From positions 1,302,001-1,366,000 of the forward strand of contig OY970201.1 of the NCBI GenBank assembly GCA_963708245.1: 64,000 bases of DNA, given 5' to 3'. Numbering within the stretch: the first letter of the stretch is position 1; each line of letters opens with the position of its first letter. The notes below the pieces were generated by a model. It had not been told where the DNA came from. It searched no databases and was given only the letters and a program-made list of their open reading frames with translations. A program made the position numbers and the translations under genes. Below are positions 44,509 to 54,244 of the stretch, one piece after another. This stretch comes from CAVYXK01 sp963708245 (GTDB lineage Bacteria; Pseudomonadota; Alphaproteobacteria; Acetobacterales; Acetobacteraceae).

Positions 44509-47500
44509 TCAGCTTCCTTCGTCCCAATCGTTAAAAAAGCTAAGCTGGCGTTCCAGCTCCATCGGCTGTTGGCGCAGCTTGTCCAAGGTCTGCCTAAGAA
44601 TGGTCCGCGCCAATGTCGACGCTGCGCGGACTTCCGGATCGGAGGACATCATCGCGTACCATTCCAATACGGCATCGACGCTTCGGCGAACCATCCATGT
44701 GTCCTTCGATAACTCCTGCTCTAAATTGACTCCGCTATCGGGGCTGGCTGCACCGATCAGGAAATGCGCCTGATCGATCTCCGTTTTCATCTCCTTACGA
44801 GGCCGCCTGCGAAACTCCTGAAACCGCTGCCAAATCGGAATCGCCGTGACATGGCGGTTGCGCTCTTCCACCCACCTGCGATCCTCGAAGTCGCGCTGGC
44901 GAACGGCTGTCCCGAAAAAACTCTTGCTGACCTCGTTGGCTGTCCTTGATGACTTGGGTGTGAAGAGACGCAGATACTGATAGGCAACCGGATAAACGAT
45001 GGACGGGGGGTTGTTGCCGGCCGCTTCGGAACCTTCATCGAGCAATTGATTGATTCCGGATAGGGCAAGGCGAATGGGTAGGGGTTCGTTGTCCGACGTG
45101 AATACTTGGCCGTAATGGCGGCTATAAAATTCCAGCGCCTTTCCGCGGAGGATTACGCGAATATCCGCGTCTGAAAGTTCATTCGCTTTGTATGCGGCGA
45201 GTAGCACCTTCAGGCGGATTAACTCGCTCTTGACCCATTGCCGCATCTTGGCCCAGCTTACAGCGGCGGGTTCGGAAAGACGTTTACGACAGACATGTAT
45301 GATGTCGTATTCGGTTCCCTTGGCTCCGAATTGGCCCCCTTCTCCCTTTTGCTCGTCGCTCGCGATCGGGAATGTCTGCTCGAGCAGGAAGCCGGCCTCG
45401 AACAGGCTTTCGAGAACGATCGCCCATTGCGATTCCTCGCTGTGGTGGAACGTAAACGCGAGCAAGCCGCCGTCCTTCAGCACGCGGCACGTTTCGGCCC
45501 AGCACGCGGTGAGGCGAACTTTATCGTACTCGTTGGCTTCCTCTTCGGAGAGAAGCCGGGGAGCGAGCGCTTCCTGCGCGTTCGGTGTTTTTATCGGGCC
45601 GAACAGCTCGGGATATTCGTGCCGAAGGGGGAGCCTAAGCCACACATGGAAAAAGTTCGACAGGTCCGAGTAGAAAATATTATCGCCGAAAGGAGGATCG
45701 GTGATGATCAGATCGATCGAGCGATCGGAAAACTGCGGCAGATCGGACGAAGATCCGCAGAGCAGTTGCGCCCCTGGCAAAACAGGATCATTAAGAGTGA
45801 CCCGCTTCTCATTGTTCTCGCCAACCTGATCAGGCGGCGCAACTTCCCACGGGCTGGTCGCCCACGTAAGCCCTTCTATCACCCCGTCGGCCGCGCTTTT
45901 CCAATTCCCACGCCCGAGTTTGGCAAACGCGCAATTTTCCACGGTGAGAGTCTTCGGGGCGTAATTCGAATTGCTAAAAAACGGTTCGACCTTGTCAGCT
46001 TGAATATTCCAGAAGACGAAGCCGTTTTGGTTTCTAAGATACTGTTGGACGGCCCCTAGAGCCTGATGCCGCACTTCTATGGGTACGTCGGGAATCTCGC
46101 AAACCGCTTGCAGCAGCAGGGAATGCAGCAGCAGCTGCCGCGCGTTGAACATTTTCCACCAATGCGTATAGCCCTGTTTAGGCAGAGCAAAGTTGGCATG
46201 GTGGGTCATATAACTGTGCGTAATCTCTTCTCTCGGCCAATATCCTTCGAGATCCGTATCCTTCCTAGCGGCCCATTCCTGTTCAGATGCCGCGAGGCGA
46301 CGCTGCTCCAATCGCGTGAAATTCGCGAAGAATCTGCCATCGTATATCTGGCCATCGTCATCGCATGTTGGGCAGTAACCTTGAACCGCGTAGGGTGCGG
46401 CCGGCGCGCCATGCCCCGTGCGTTCGAGGGTTTCATTGAAGGGTTGTTCAAGCCCGCAGCTCCCGCAGGTGAAGTGAAGCTGCTTCTTTACTGATCTTGC
46501 CGTTGAACGCTGAGTGTCAATCCGTCGGCCGTCCGTCAATGTGATAAACTGCGGCAGCCCGAATTCTTTGCGGTCAGCATCGTCGGTTTTACCAAACTCC
46601 TGCTCATCGGTTATTTCGATAGGCCCCTGGTCCATATCAGCCGAGCCAATAAATGATTCATCCTCGGCAAGCTTGATACGACCACGAACCTCAATAAATC
46701 GAAGGTTCTCCAACCTCTGCTCATACCAGCAGTTCGTTGCCTCAAGAGTCGCCTCGGCATAGCCCCCAAGTTCGTCACGGTTGAGCACGCCCGCACCGCC
46801 CTTAAGCCAGTCGGAGTCTATCAAGAGATAAGCATATACCGGCTTCTTGGCGTTGCGTGCAGGCTGAATTTTCAGATGCTTCTTGTCGATTTCGGAACGC
46901 CGCGTGGCATTGCTGTGTTTGCCAAGCACATCACGAAGGTACTGACCCGCAAACTCGCCGCATTTTGGGCATTTGAGGCCCGGCTCTGACTCCACCATGC
47001 CATAAAGCTCAGCCGCCCTCTGACGCATTTCTGGCGGTGTACCCTTGCTGTAATTCAACAAGCGCTTTGCAAATGGCGCTGATAACTCAGTAAAGGGTGA
47101 CTCCGAATCGAGTATGATCCGCTCGGCTGCGGGAGCCATTCGAGCGGCCCCAAGCTCAGCGTGAAAAGGCGTCTTGCACGTTTTGCAGGTCAGTCCGATA
47201 TACTTCACGCCGAGCTTCTTCTCGGCAATCACAGGGGATCGAAAGATTGGCGTTCGATGACCGCAGCCTGGCTTCAAGCACTGGCCATGCTTGGCCCAGA
47301 ATGTATAGATGGCCTCGGGTCCCTTATATCTGTACTTCGTTCGCTCACCTGGCAGTAACCAGAGCGGGTCGAAATCGGCCGGCATCTGCTTGTCAGCGGA
47401 TGCGATTCCGGTTTCGGCGTCGCTGTACCACCCGCCTGTATGACCGCGGGGACACTCTGTGACATAGAACGGCTGTATGACCGGCTTTACTTCAGCCTCG

Positions 47501-48159
47501 ATCTTCTCGAAGAACGCGCGGACTTTACCAGGGTCAGTGCAGGCGAGCTCATTTTTTACCACGAACCAAGCGACGGGATTGAGATCCACGCCGGCGACAT
47601 GAAAGCCCAGACGCGAACCTTCGACCAACGTCGTGCCACCACCCATAAAGCAATCAAGGACTCTTAGGTCTTTGAAACTCCCAGCCTCCTGGTGGTTTGC
47701 GTAGTAGACATCCCAGACAGCCTTTGCGGCCTCCGTTTCATCTGGAAAAGGAATACCCTCCGCATCGAGTGCTGGAGAGCCGTCTGCATTCTTTCGGATA
47801 GGAGCCTGCATCGCGGCAGCAATCAGCATAGCGCGGAAGACGCTGCCCCGGCGACGGGCCCACCACTTGCTCATCTGATAGATCGGTTTTCCCGCGTTGC
47901 CCTCCAGCTGCGACAATGCGTTAATCGGCACAATCGGAAAATCCACTTCGAGGCACGTCCTGGCGCGCTTGGGATTTGAGAAATCCGGAACGGGAACCCG
48001 GACCGCCTTCCCCAAATTTGCAGGCCCGACACTGGGGCCAGATTTCTTGGCAGCACCATTCTTCGTTCCGTCCGACGCAAGACCTGCTTTTTGACCAGGA
48101 TCGAGTCCGGCAAATATCTGCTGTTTGGCCGCGAGTTTGGTTACTTTCACTTGCGTCAC
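44509..48159 (-). CDS. DUF1156 DNA methyltransferase with zinc ribbons
   Basis: The 1216-aa product begins with the DUF1156 region (CLEVDFPIVPINALSQLEGN, KPIYQMSKWWARRRGSVFRA). The AdoMet motif VLDCFMGGGTTLVEG lies at about residue 167 and the catalytic DPPF at 821-824 (LIITDPPFGDNIFYSD), so the target is probably adenine N6 (or cytosine N4). Between them are several Cys pairs (CLKPGCGHR...CKTCKTPF, CPKCGEF, CGSCGLEQ, CPTCDD) forming zinc ribbons. The GTG start at 48159 overlaps the PglZ stop. In BREX-like systems the methylase marks host DNA. It is longer than usual for the family. Confidence 0.9.
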   Translation of the reverse strand: MTQVKVTKLAAKQQIFAGLDPGQKAGLASDGTKNGAAKKSGPSVGPANLGKAVRVPVPDFSNPKRARTCLEVDFPIVPINALSQLEGNAGKPIYQMSKWWARRRGSVFRAMLIAAAMQAPIRKNADGSPALDAEGIPFPDETEAAKAVWDVYYANHQEAGSFKDLRVLDCFMGGGTTLVEGSRLGFHVAGVDLNPVAWFVVKNELACTDPGKVRAFFEKIEAEVKPVIQPFYVTECPRGHTGGWYSDAETGIASADKQMPADFDPLWLLPGERTKYRYKGPEAIYTFWAKHGQCLKPGCGHRTPIFRSPVIAEKKLGVKYIGLTCKTCKTPFHAELGAARMAPAAERIILDSESPFTELSAPFAKRLLNYSKGTPPEMRQRAAELYGMVESEPGLKCPKCGEFAGQYLRDVLGKHSNATRRSEIDKKHLKIQPARNAKKPVYAYLLIDSDWLKGGAGVLNRDELGGYAEATLEATNCWYEQRLENLRFIEVRGRIKLAEDESFIGSADMDQGPIEITDEQEFGKTDDADRKEFGLPQFITLTDGRRIDTQRSTARSVKKQLHFTCGSCGLEQPFNETLERTGHGAPAAPYAVQGYCPTCDDDGQIYDGRFFANFTRLEQRRLAASEQEWAARKDTDLEGYWPREEITHSYMTHHANFALPKQGYTHWWKMFNARQLLLHSLLLQAVCEIPDVPIEVRHQALGAVQQYLRNQNGFVFWNIQADKVEPFFSNSNYAPKTLTVENCAFAKLGRGNWKSAADGVIEGLTWATSPWEVAPPDQVGENNEKRVTLNDPVLPGAQLLCGSSSDLPQFSDRSIDLIITDPPFGDNIFYSDLSNFFHVWLRLPLRHEYPELFGPIKTPNAQEALAPRLLSEEEANEYDKVRLTACWAETCRVLKDGGLLAFTFHHSEESQWAIVLESLFEAGFLLEQTFPIASDEQKGEGGQFGAKGTEYDIIHVCRKRLSEPAAVSWAKMRQWVKSELIRLKVLLAAYKANELSDADIRVILRGKALEFYSRHYGQVFTSDNEPLPIRLALSGINQLLDEGSEAAGNNPPSIVYPVAYQYLRLFTPKSSRTANEVSKSFFGTAVRQRDFEDRRWVEERNRHVTAIPIWQRFQEFRRRPRKEMKTEIDQAHFLIGAASPDSGVNLEQELSKDTWMVRRSVDAVLEWYAMMSSDPEVRAASTLARTILRQTLDKLRQQPMELERQLSFFNDWDEGS

Positions 48160-49148
48160 TTCGCCGAAAACTCGATTAAGGGAACCACTGCTTCCAGCAG
48201 CGACAACCCGCCATGGCACAAGTGCGGGAATCCGCCTTGCACCGCCCATTTGCGCTGTCCCAGCACAACCAGCCGGCCATTGTGCCGGCTGACGAGGGGC
48301 GGAAGGTGGCGGCGCGGCCACGGGGCGCTTGGAGATTCGGCCGCACAGCGTTTGGCGCCGAAGATACTCCGCATCAGGTAGACCGTGTCTGAGTCGCTTA
48401 TCTCATCCGAGAAGAACCGGCTCACGGCATAACCGTGATCGGAGGTTATGACGAGCCGCCGGCCCTGGCGGATTCGATCGATAAATTGCCAGAATCCCGA
48501 CGAGGAAAGTTGCTGCCTAATCTGGGATGCGACGATGTCGGGGCCGTCGTCCTGCGCTGCATGGAGGTGGATGAGCGGCTCATCAGGCCATTTGTGCCAA
48601 AGGAACAGCCGAGGCTTCGAGGGGATCATGTCCGTGCAATCGGCAAACGGAGCGTCAAGCACGTCAGTGTGCACGTCGGGTCCGCTGAAAATAAACGATG
48701 CCGGAAATTGGTTGTTGAACAGCTTCGAACGCCCGGAGAGTCCCAGTGCCGCAGCAAAGCGGTCGGTATCTGAAGGTACTTGAGAACCAAGCGCCTCAAC
48801 CCGCGTGGGGCTAAGGCCCCGCTCTTCGGCCGCCGTCACGATTATCGCCAGCTCCCGTAAGGAGAGAGCGTCTAGCAACAGGACCGCCGTGCCGGATGCT
48901 CTGGTCTGCACCCAGAATTCCTTAAGTTCGTCGATAGCTGTGGGAGCATTGAGCTGAAAATCATCCCATAAATTCCAAGCAGTATTTGCAATGAGCCGAT
49001 CCGGCGCCACAGTAGCGCGGTCCAGAGCGCCGCTCTTCGCAGACGACAGAGCAAGCTCGCGAAGAGCAGCCAGAATTTTCTTCCATGCACTTGCGGGATC
49101 GCTTTCGCCCACAATCGCATCCACCCATTCGGACGCTGTGCCGGTCAT
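48156..49148 (-). CDS. Short PglZ-domain phosphatase-like protein
   Basis: The 330-aa product carries alkaline-phosphatase-superfamily motifs of PglZ: the first metal-binding Asp in VLLLDALSLRELAII (D93) and the RLVITSDHGYA motif (D237, H238), ending with GGLSLLEAVVPLIEF, the conserved PglZ C-terminus. PglZ proteins of classical BREX systems are two to three times longer, so this is a reduced form comprising little more than the catalytic domain. The ATG at 49148 lies 11 bases after the DUF499 stop with AAGG upstream. PglZ is the hallmark of BREX/Pgl phage-defence loci. Confidence 0.85.
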   Translation of the reverse strand: MTGTASEWVDAIVGESDPASAWKKILAALRELALSSAKSGALDRATVAPDRLIANTAWNLWDDFQLNAPTAIDELKEFWVQTRASGTAVLLLDALSLRELAIIVTAAEERGLSPTRVEALGSQVPSDTDRFAAALGLSGRSKLFNNQFPASFIFSGPDVHTDVLDAPFADCTDMIPSKPRLFLWHKWPDEPLIHLHAAQDDGPDIVASQIRQQLSSSGFWQFIDRIRQGRRLVITSDHGYAVSRFFSDEISDSDTVYLMRSIFGAKRCAAESPSAPWPRRHLPPLVSRHNGRLVVLGQRKWAVQGGFPHLCHGGLSLLEAVVPLIEFSAK

Positions 49149-49159
49149 TGTGTACAGCC

Positions 49160-51961
49160 TTAACCGGGCGGGAGGTTCAATTGAAGTTCGGCTTGCAGTT
49201 TGGGCGGGAGCTTCACGCACAAATCGCGAAGCTCCTTAACCGACACTCCGTTCAAGGTGAGCACCGCTTGAGTCACTCTCTGCGCGTCCGGCAATGCCCA
49301 CTTCTCCAACTCGCCAAGGAGATTGACGCCGGTCTTGGCTCCAAGCGACCGGTGGATCACGGGCTGTGGCTGCCCACTTCCACTGGGGGTCAGCGGCACC
49401 GGCTCACCGCCACTTGGCGGGCTTGGAGTGAATGGATTGGGAGCCGGCAATCCTGAAGGTGTGGGAGACGGGCTGGGGGTGATCTGGGGCGTCGCCGCCA
49501 CGCCGCTACTGCCGACTTGCGAGATTTCGCCCAACCGCACCGCAAACATGGCCTGCCCGCCGAAGGAGGCCCGCTGCTTTAGCCGAACGAGGGCTTCCGT
49601 CGGAGATTCGCCGGGCTCTTTGTGCCACCAGCGACCTCCCTCGTTTAGAGCGGCTTTGTCCTTCGCGACGATTGCCAGAACCTGCTCGTATATGTGAAGA
49701 TCACCCAGATACGGGATCGTGATTTGGCCCGGCAGAGGTGGCTCGCGCAAGAGCGCGATGACCTGCCGCATCGTGTCACCGCGAGCCGCGGCCTGCACGA
49801 TAAATGCTTCGAAGTCTTCGGGCGCAAAATGATTTTTGGTCACATGCTGCTCAACAGCGGCTGGAATGTCCGCACCCGTAGCGCCATGCGCCTCTTCATC
49901 GAAAGTGCAGTTTTTTGGCGTCTGGAAGTCCCAGGTCTTAAGAAGGGCGTATCGATCGAAGCGATTCCGGAGTTCTGCCTTCAGAGCGCCCTCGAATTTG
50001 GTGTGCAGCTTGGCGTATTGCTGTTCCTTTTCCTTCCACTCGCTCGCAAGCAAAGCACAGCGAGCGGTGATGAGTAGGTTGCGGTCTGAGTAGAAATTCA
50101 AAGAGCCCGCTTTGGGCAACAGGAACCTGACCATGTTCCGGTTCTGAGCAACGTGCTCTGCAAGCCAGGGACCAAGAACTTCGTTCAGGGACTTCGGACC
50201 GACCGGCAGAACGATCAGCACGGGCTTGCCTCGTTCTGTCCATCCGACCGGTTGGTCGCTGTGAGGCAGGTTCGCCCACGGTGCCTTTTCCCAGTTTGGA
50301 TCGAGCACCACCGGCTGCGAGGGCGGTTCGCTCGCGCCATCTGGCGTTTTCAATTGATAATTCAAAACCTGTTTCAGATACTCTTGGTCGCGTCGCACAG
50401 CGAGCAGGCCGGGAACAGGAGCGGACTGGGAATCAAATGCTCGGTCATTCCTTGCCCACGCCTTCAGCTTCAACTCGGGGTTCTCGGGCAGCCTGAAGCA
50501 ATACCGTCTGTCGTGAGTGCCGACCTCGTGAATGTTAAAACTGTTCTCGACGATAGTTGCGAGCTCCGCGGTGAAAGCATTGTCGTCTACCGGCCTGTGG
50601 TGTGTTATGTCGAGTTGCACCTCGTTTCGCGTGGCACCTGCGTCCTGCGTGGCGGAAAGGGAGCGGACCCAGATGCTTGAAATCACTTCAGTCGCATGCG
50701 GCGCTCCAACATTCGCGTCACGAATTACGTTTAGATTGCGGATCGCTTTTTCTCGAAGCCGTTCTTGATCGGCGCTGGTGGCGAACGAATCGATGAGCGT
50801 CGTCACGCCGCAATCATCGTCGTCGACTGAAAAATCGGCGCAGGTGATGACAGTCACGTGCTGCCCGCGGACGCGAAAGACTTCTGCGAGCATACGGATA
50901 AAATCGCGGCTGTCCTGGGCCGCGGCTGCCATAAGGATATGGTCTTCAAGAAGGCTCAGGAGTTCTGGAGCGAACGGCCAGCATTCGGCGACCTCCTGCT
51001 GAAGCCGCGCTTTATCTGCTTGCGTCTTGTCCGCGTGAAGCAGCCTTACTCTTTCAGTCGCATAGACATGAACGGCTTGCTCGATCTCCGCCGGAGGCAC
51101 ATTGCCTCGGTTCTGGAACAATCGATGCAGGACGAGCTTCTTGCGGTCTTCGCGCGCCGTCTCCCCTTTGAAGTCGATCACGACAGGACCCTTCCGATGA
51201 ATCTGCTGGAAGGCGTCGGTTGTGTTGTCGCGGACCGAAACGACAAGGCAGAACAGATCGGGGCGATCCTCCGCAAGCTCGGAAAGAGTTTGGATAAAAT
51301 TGAAGGCCCAGTGAAGCCGCTTCTTTCCCTCCTGACCCGGTTCATCGTGCAATCCGTCGTACCAGGTTTGTAGCTCATCAAGGATGAGAGCTGTCTTCTG
51401 CTCTCCGAACATGTCCTGAAGCAGCGATTTTGCCGGGACGAGACTTCCGGATTGCTCAAACTTCCCGCGGTAATACTGCCCCTTGGGGTGACGCGTGAAG
51501 AGCAAATCCCAAAGGTTCGGGTACTCCTGATTTGAAAGCGTCTCGGAAAGCGGCATGAAGCCGCGTTGAAGCTTCAAGGCGGTCAGTTTGGACGCCTGCA
51601 GTTTTTCGCCCCAGGAAGCCGCCCACGATTCAACTTGGTCCGGCGAACCAAAGGCGTGATGAACGAGAGCCATGATGTGAGACTTTCCGCTTCCGCGTTG
51701 TCCCATCATAACGATCGGCTTGCCCGCCGATGTGGCCGATACAGCATCGAGAGCGCGTCGAACGTCCCCTGTTGGGTAGGTGATGTCGAGGAGTTCTGTA
51801 GCCGCCTTTCGCTGCGTCCAACCCGTGTTCTGGCGGTTGGACAGCTCGATGGCGGTTGCCCGCATGTACTGCGTTTGAAATTCCGGCCGTAGCTGTAGCA
51901 CTGGCATTGTTGATATCACCTTGTCCGTTTCGTGCCGCTGCACGGCAACTTCGACGTTCAT
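49160..51961 (-). CDS. DUF499 (COG1483-type) AAA+ ATPase of the BREX-like cassette
   Basis: The 933-aa product starts at an ATG overlapping the stop of the small leader gene (ATGA). Walker A is GQRGSGKS at residues 87-94 and Walker B lies in KTALILDELQTWYDG. Arg-finger-like VVSVRDNTTDAFQ follows, then a long helical body and a Pro/Ser/Thr-rich linker (TPSPSPTPSGLPAP) before a C-terminal domain ending LQAELQLNLPPG. DUF499 ATPases occur next to DUF1156 methylases and PglZ in defence islands and are thought to power sensing or assembly of the complex. Confidence 0.9.
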   Translation of the reverse strand: MNVEVAVQRHETDKVISTMPVLQLRPEFQTQYMRATAIELSNRQNTGWTQRKAATELLDITYPTGDVRRALDAVSATSAGKPIVMMGQRGSGKSHIMALVHHAFGSPDQVESWAASWGEKLQASKLTALKLQRGFMPLSETLSNQEYPNLWDLLFTRHPKGQYYRGKFEQSGSLVPAKSLLQDMFGEQKTALILDELQTWYDGLHDEPGQEGKKRLHWAFNFIQTLSELAEDRPDLFCLVVSVRDNTTDAFQQIHRKGPVVIDFKGETAREDRKKLVLHRLFQNRGNVPPAEIEQAVHVYATERVRLLHADKTQADKARLQQEVAECWPFAPELLSLLEDHILMAAAAQDSRDFIRMLAEVFRVRGQHVTVITCADFSVDDDDCGVTTLIDSFATSADQERLREKAIRNLNVIRDANVGAPHATEVISSIWVRSLSATQDAGATRNEVQLDITHHRPVDDNAFTAELATIVENSFNIHEVGTHDRRYCFRLPENPELKLKAWARNDRAFDSQSAPVPGLLAVRRDQEYLKQVLNYQLKTPDGASEPPSQPVVLDPNWEKAPWANLPHSDQPVGWTERGKPVLIVLPVGPKSLNEVLGPWLAEHVAQNRNMVRFLLPKAGSLNFYSDRNLLITARCALLASEWKEKEQQYAKLHTKFEGALKAELRNRFDRYALLKTWDFQTPKNCTFDEEAHGATGADIPAAVEQHVTKNHFAPEDFEAFIVQAAARGDTMRQVIALLREPPLPGQITIPYLGDLHIYEQVLAIVAKDKAALNEGGRWWHKEPGESPTEALVRLKQRASFGGQAMFAVRLGEISQVGSSGVAATPQITPSPSPTPSGLPAPNPFTPSPPSGGEPVPLTPSGSGQPQPVIHRSLGAKTGVNLLGELEKWALPDAQRVTQAVLTLNGVSVKELRDLCVKLPPKLQAELQLNLPPG

Positions 51962-52152
51962 GGACGTTGGCCGCGGCAGTAGGATTGCCACACCTCCTCG
52001 AAGAGGGTGGCGACGGAGATGTCGCGCTTAACGGCCTCGACCTTCACCTCACGCGCTCGTTCGATCGTCATCCGTATCCCGAGGATCGTGTGGCGACGCT
52101 TGTCGGCCTTCACCCCTGCCTGTGGCTTGCCGGCCGGTGCCAGTGGCTTCAT
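51958..52152 (-). CDS. Small leader protein of the defence operon, ribbon-helix-helix-like
   Basis: The 64-aa product ends KADKRRHTILGIRMTIERAR, VEAVKRDISVATLFEEVWQS. A short beta strand followed by two helices resembles ribbon-helix-helix proteins of partition or antitoxin type, so it could repress the operon or act as an accessory subunit; this is inferred from pattern only. Its stop overlaps the DUF499 start. An upstream TTG would add ten residues. No ribosome-binding site is convincing. Confidence 0.55.
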   Translation of the reverse strand: MKPLAPAGKPQAGVKADKRRHTILGIRMTIERAREVKVEAVKRDISVATLFEEVWQSYCRGQRP

Positions 52153-52788
52153 GGACGGCCTACTGCTTCGACTTGTTGACAAGTCTTAGCAAGCTGAAGC
52201 AGGGCCTCACAAGGGCGTGATGCTCCGTGAGCGGAACCCCATGCGGCTGCCGGACTCGCTGCGCCTCGTTCTGCCGATCCGTCAGGCTGGTGTGGAGGCT
52301 GAACGATGATGCCTTTGCGTCTATTGCTGATGCCGGGGAAGCAGAACCAAGCCGGCGTCGGTCTCTGGGGAAGCGTCCACGCCCGCGCCGAACGAGAAGG
52401 TATCCAGCGCGCTTGAGCACTCGCTGACAGCGCGCGGCTGCGACAGATTCGGAGCTTTACCCATGCCAGAAGCGGCCGCGCGGCCGCCAGAAACTGATTC
52501 CGGCTGCTTCCCCCACGCTTCCCCGCTTTCGCAGACCGGGCTGGGGAAGCGAAAACCTGGGCCAAGCGTTCGAAGCCGAATGGTTCGGCACAGAAGGTGC
52601 CAGGGCGGCACACGCATCGGGGTTGGCAGGAGCTCCGCCCTAGTAGGTGCGACCGCGACTGAGCGAGGCTAATGTCGGATTCGCCGACCTAGCCGCGGCG
52701 ATCGGCCCCGCCGAGAGCACGACCAAGACCCCCTGCTCAAGAGCGCACCTCGGCATGCTCGCTATCAAACCCGTTCGCCACTGGCTGG
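52153..52788. other. Gap upstream of the defence operon
   Basis: This 636-base region must hold the promoter of the minus-strand defence operon. Frames on both strands are low-complexity and carry no domain. No clear -35/-10 pair was picked out by eye. Confidence 0.4.
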
Positions 52789-53181
52789 ATGGAGCGGCGC
52801 CCGCGGTCGCCTCCCCGGCGAGCGGGTTCCGCGCCAAGGCTGGAGCCGGAGCCGCCATCGCCTGACGCCGATCTGTTAAGGCGCCTTAACACATGCCCGG
52901 ACACGCCGCCGCCGACCGAGGCTGGGCGGCTCCCGGCCGGCGCCACGACCAGCGACGCGGCGGCGACAGCCACGGCGCCGATCGGATCCGATGCTGTACC
53001 CAGACAGTGTGTCTGGCAATTCGGTTGCCCTGGCGATCGTCACTACCGCATTTGTGGCGAACCGGCCGCGCCGGGATCACCCTGGTGCACGGACTGCTTG
53101 GCGCGATGGCGAACGGGGCAATCGCGACGGCGGAGCCGCCTAGCGCTCGGCGGCGCGGGCGTCGCCGATCCAGCGATCTGA
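52789..53181 (+). CDS. GcrA-like C-terminal zinc motif protein, lacking the usual HTH
   Basis: The 130-aa frame is Pro/Arg/Ala-rich for 70 residues and then reads PRQCVWQFGCPGDRHYRICG and PAAPGSPWCTDCLARW. This spacing (C-W-x-x-G-x-P-G ... CG-x-P ... PG-x-x-W/Y-C) is that of the C-terminal zinc-binding motif of GcrA-type cell-cycle regulators. The N-terminal helix-turn-helix that recognises DNA in GcrA is absent. It may be a decayed or a diverged phage-type GcrA relative; the start is uncertain. Confidence 0.4.
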   Translation: MERRPRSPPRRAGSAPRLEPEPPSPDADLLRRLNTCPDTPPPTEAGRLPAGATTSDAAATATAPIGSDAVPRQCVWQFGCPGDRHYRICGEPAAPGSPWCTDCLARWRTGQSRRRSRLALGGAGVADPAI

Positions 53182-53423
53182 TTCTGGGCAACCGGAGCAA
53201 CCGTGCAAAAAATTACGGACGGGGCGCAGCAGCCCTCTCGATGTAGTCCGCAAAACGGAGCGAGCTTTGATGGACGACCGTCTGCAAATTGCCCCTTTCG
53301 CGGACGCTCTAGCCAAAGCCGGCTATTCCGCGGGTCAGGCGTAGGCGGTCGCCGCTACCGCAAATTTCCGCACGGTTGCTGCCGGCGGGCCTAGTTGCGC
53401 GGCGACACGCCGAGGCTCCGGCT

Positions 53424-54239
53424 TTAAGATTTCATGCCGCGCATATCGACCCAGGGCGGTAGGCCGATGATGTCGGGCGAGGGCGTATTGGTGATGGTGG
53501 TGATTTCCGGCTCTGCGCCCAATTCGCCGCTGAACGCTTCTTCCATCATCGCTTTGATGAAGCCGTAAAGCACCTGGTGCTGATGCCAGTTCGCCGCCTT
53601 CACCTCCTCGACGACAATGCGGAAGCCGTCGCTCAGCCGTTCATCGAAACTGCGGCATGCCGGCGGCGTCGCGCGATCAGCGATCAAGGTAAAGATGGCC
53701 CGGAAGCCGACGGCCGAACCGAGATAGTAAAGCGTGTTGGCGGGATGCTCCGCGAGATGCACGACATTCTCGCGCTCGGCCAAATTGTTGATCGCCTGGC
53801 CCAGATCGAGGCCGTCATAGTGAAAGGCGGTCTTGTCGCGAATGATCTTGATGGCGTTGTTCTTGTATTGGCGCTCGCCGAAGTAGTCGCGCAGCCAATC
53901 GAGGCTCGCTGCATGGTCGGGGCACAACGCGCCGATGATCGGGTCCGGCGGCTGCTGGCGCAAGATCCGCTCGGCGAGCATCACCCACGTCTCGAACAGT
54001 TTGCCGGCGAGGATTTGCAGCGTAGACCACATTTGAATGGACTGCGCGTGATCGTGCAGCTCGCCGTCGGCCGTGGAATTTTGCACGAACAGCAGCAGCC
54101 GGTTCAGAAAGGTCAGCTCGTTGTGCGCGTGCATGCAGCCGAAAAGCTGGTTGCGTCGGCGTTTATCCAGTCGCCGCAATCCGGCTTCATCGAGCGGGAA
54201 GGTGAGAATCCGCACCGCATTGGCTGGCATGTCGATCAT
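53424..54239 (-). CDS. Conserved hypothetical helical protein with HEPN-like RxxxxxH motif
   Basis: The 271-aa product is predominantly helical (NELTFLNRLLLFVQN, WSTLQILAGKLFETWVMLAE). It contains KIIRDKTAFHYDG with Arg134 and His140 spaced as in the R-x4-6-H active site of HEPN ribonucleases, preceded and followed by long helices. Similar stand-alone proteins are annotated only as hypothetical. A role in RNA cleavage, as in toxin or abortive-infection modules, is inferred from this motif. The gene lies five bases after a 52-aa frame and is close to the rRNA operon end. Confidence 0.6.
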   Translation of the reverse strand: MIDMPANAVRILTFPLDEAGLRRLDKRRRNQLFGCMHAHNELTFLNRLLLFVQNSTADGELHDHAQSIQMWSTLQILAGKLFETWVMLAERILRQQPPDPIIGALCPDHAASLDWLRDYFGERQYKNNAIKIIRDKTAFHYDGLDLGQAINNLAERENVVHLAEHPANTLYYLGSAVGFRAIFTLIADRATPPACRSFDERLSDGFRIVVEEVKAANWHQHQVLYGFIKAMMEEAFSGELGAEPEITTITNTPSPDIIGLPPWVDMRGMKS

Positions 54240-54244
54240 GGGGC

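Noticed and set aside
41227..52152. DISARM or a classical type I restriction system
   Set aside because: The methylase carries DUF1156 and zinc ribbons, and there is no phospholipase-D-like, DUF1998 or HsdS gene; PglZ and DUF499 point to BREX-like systems.
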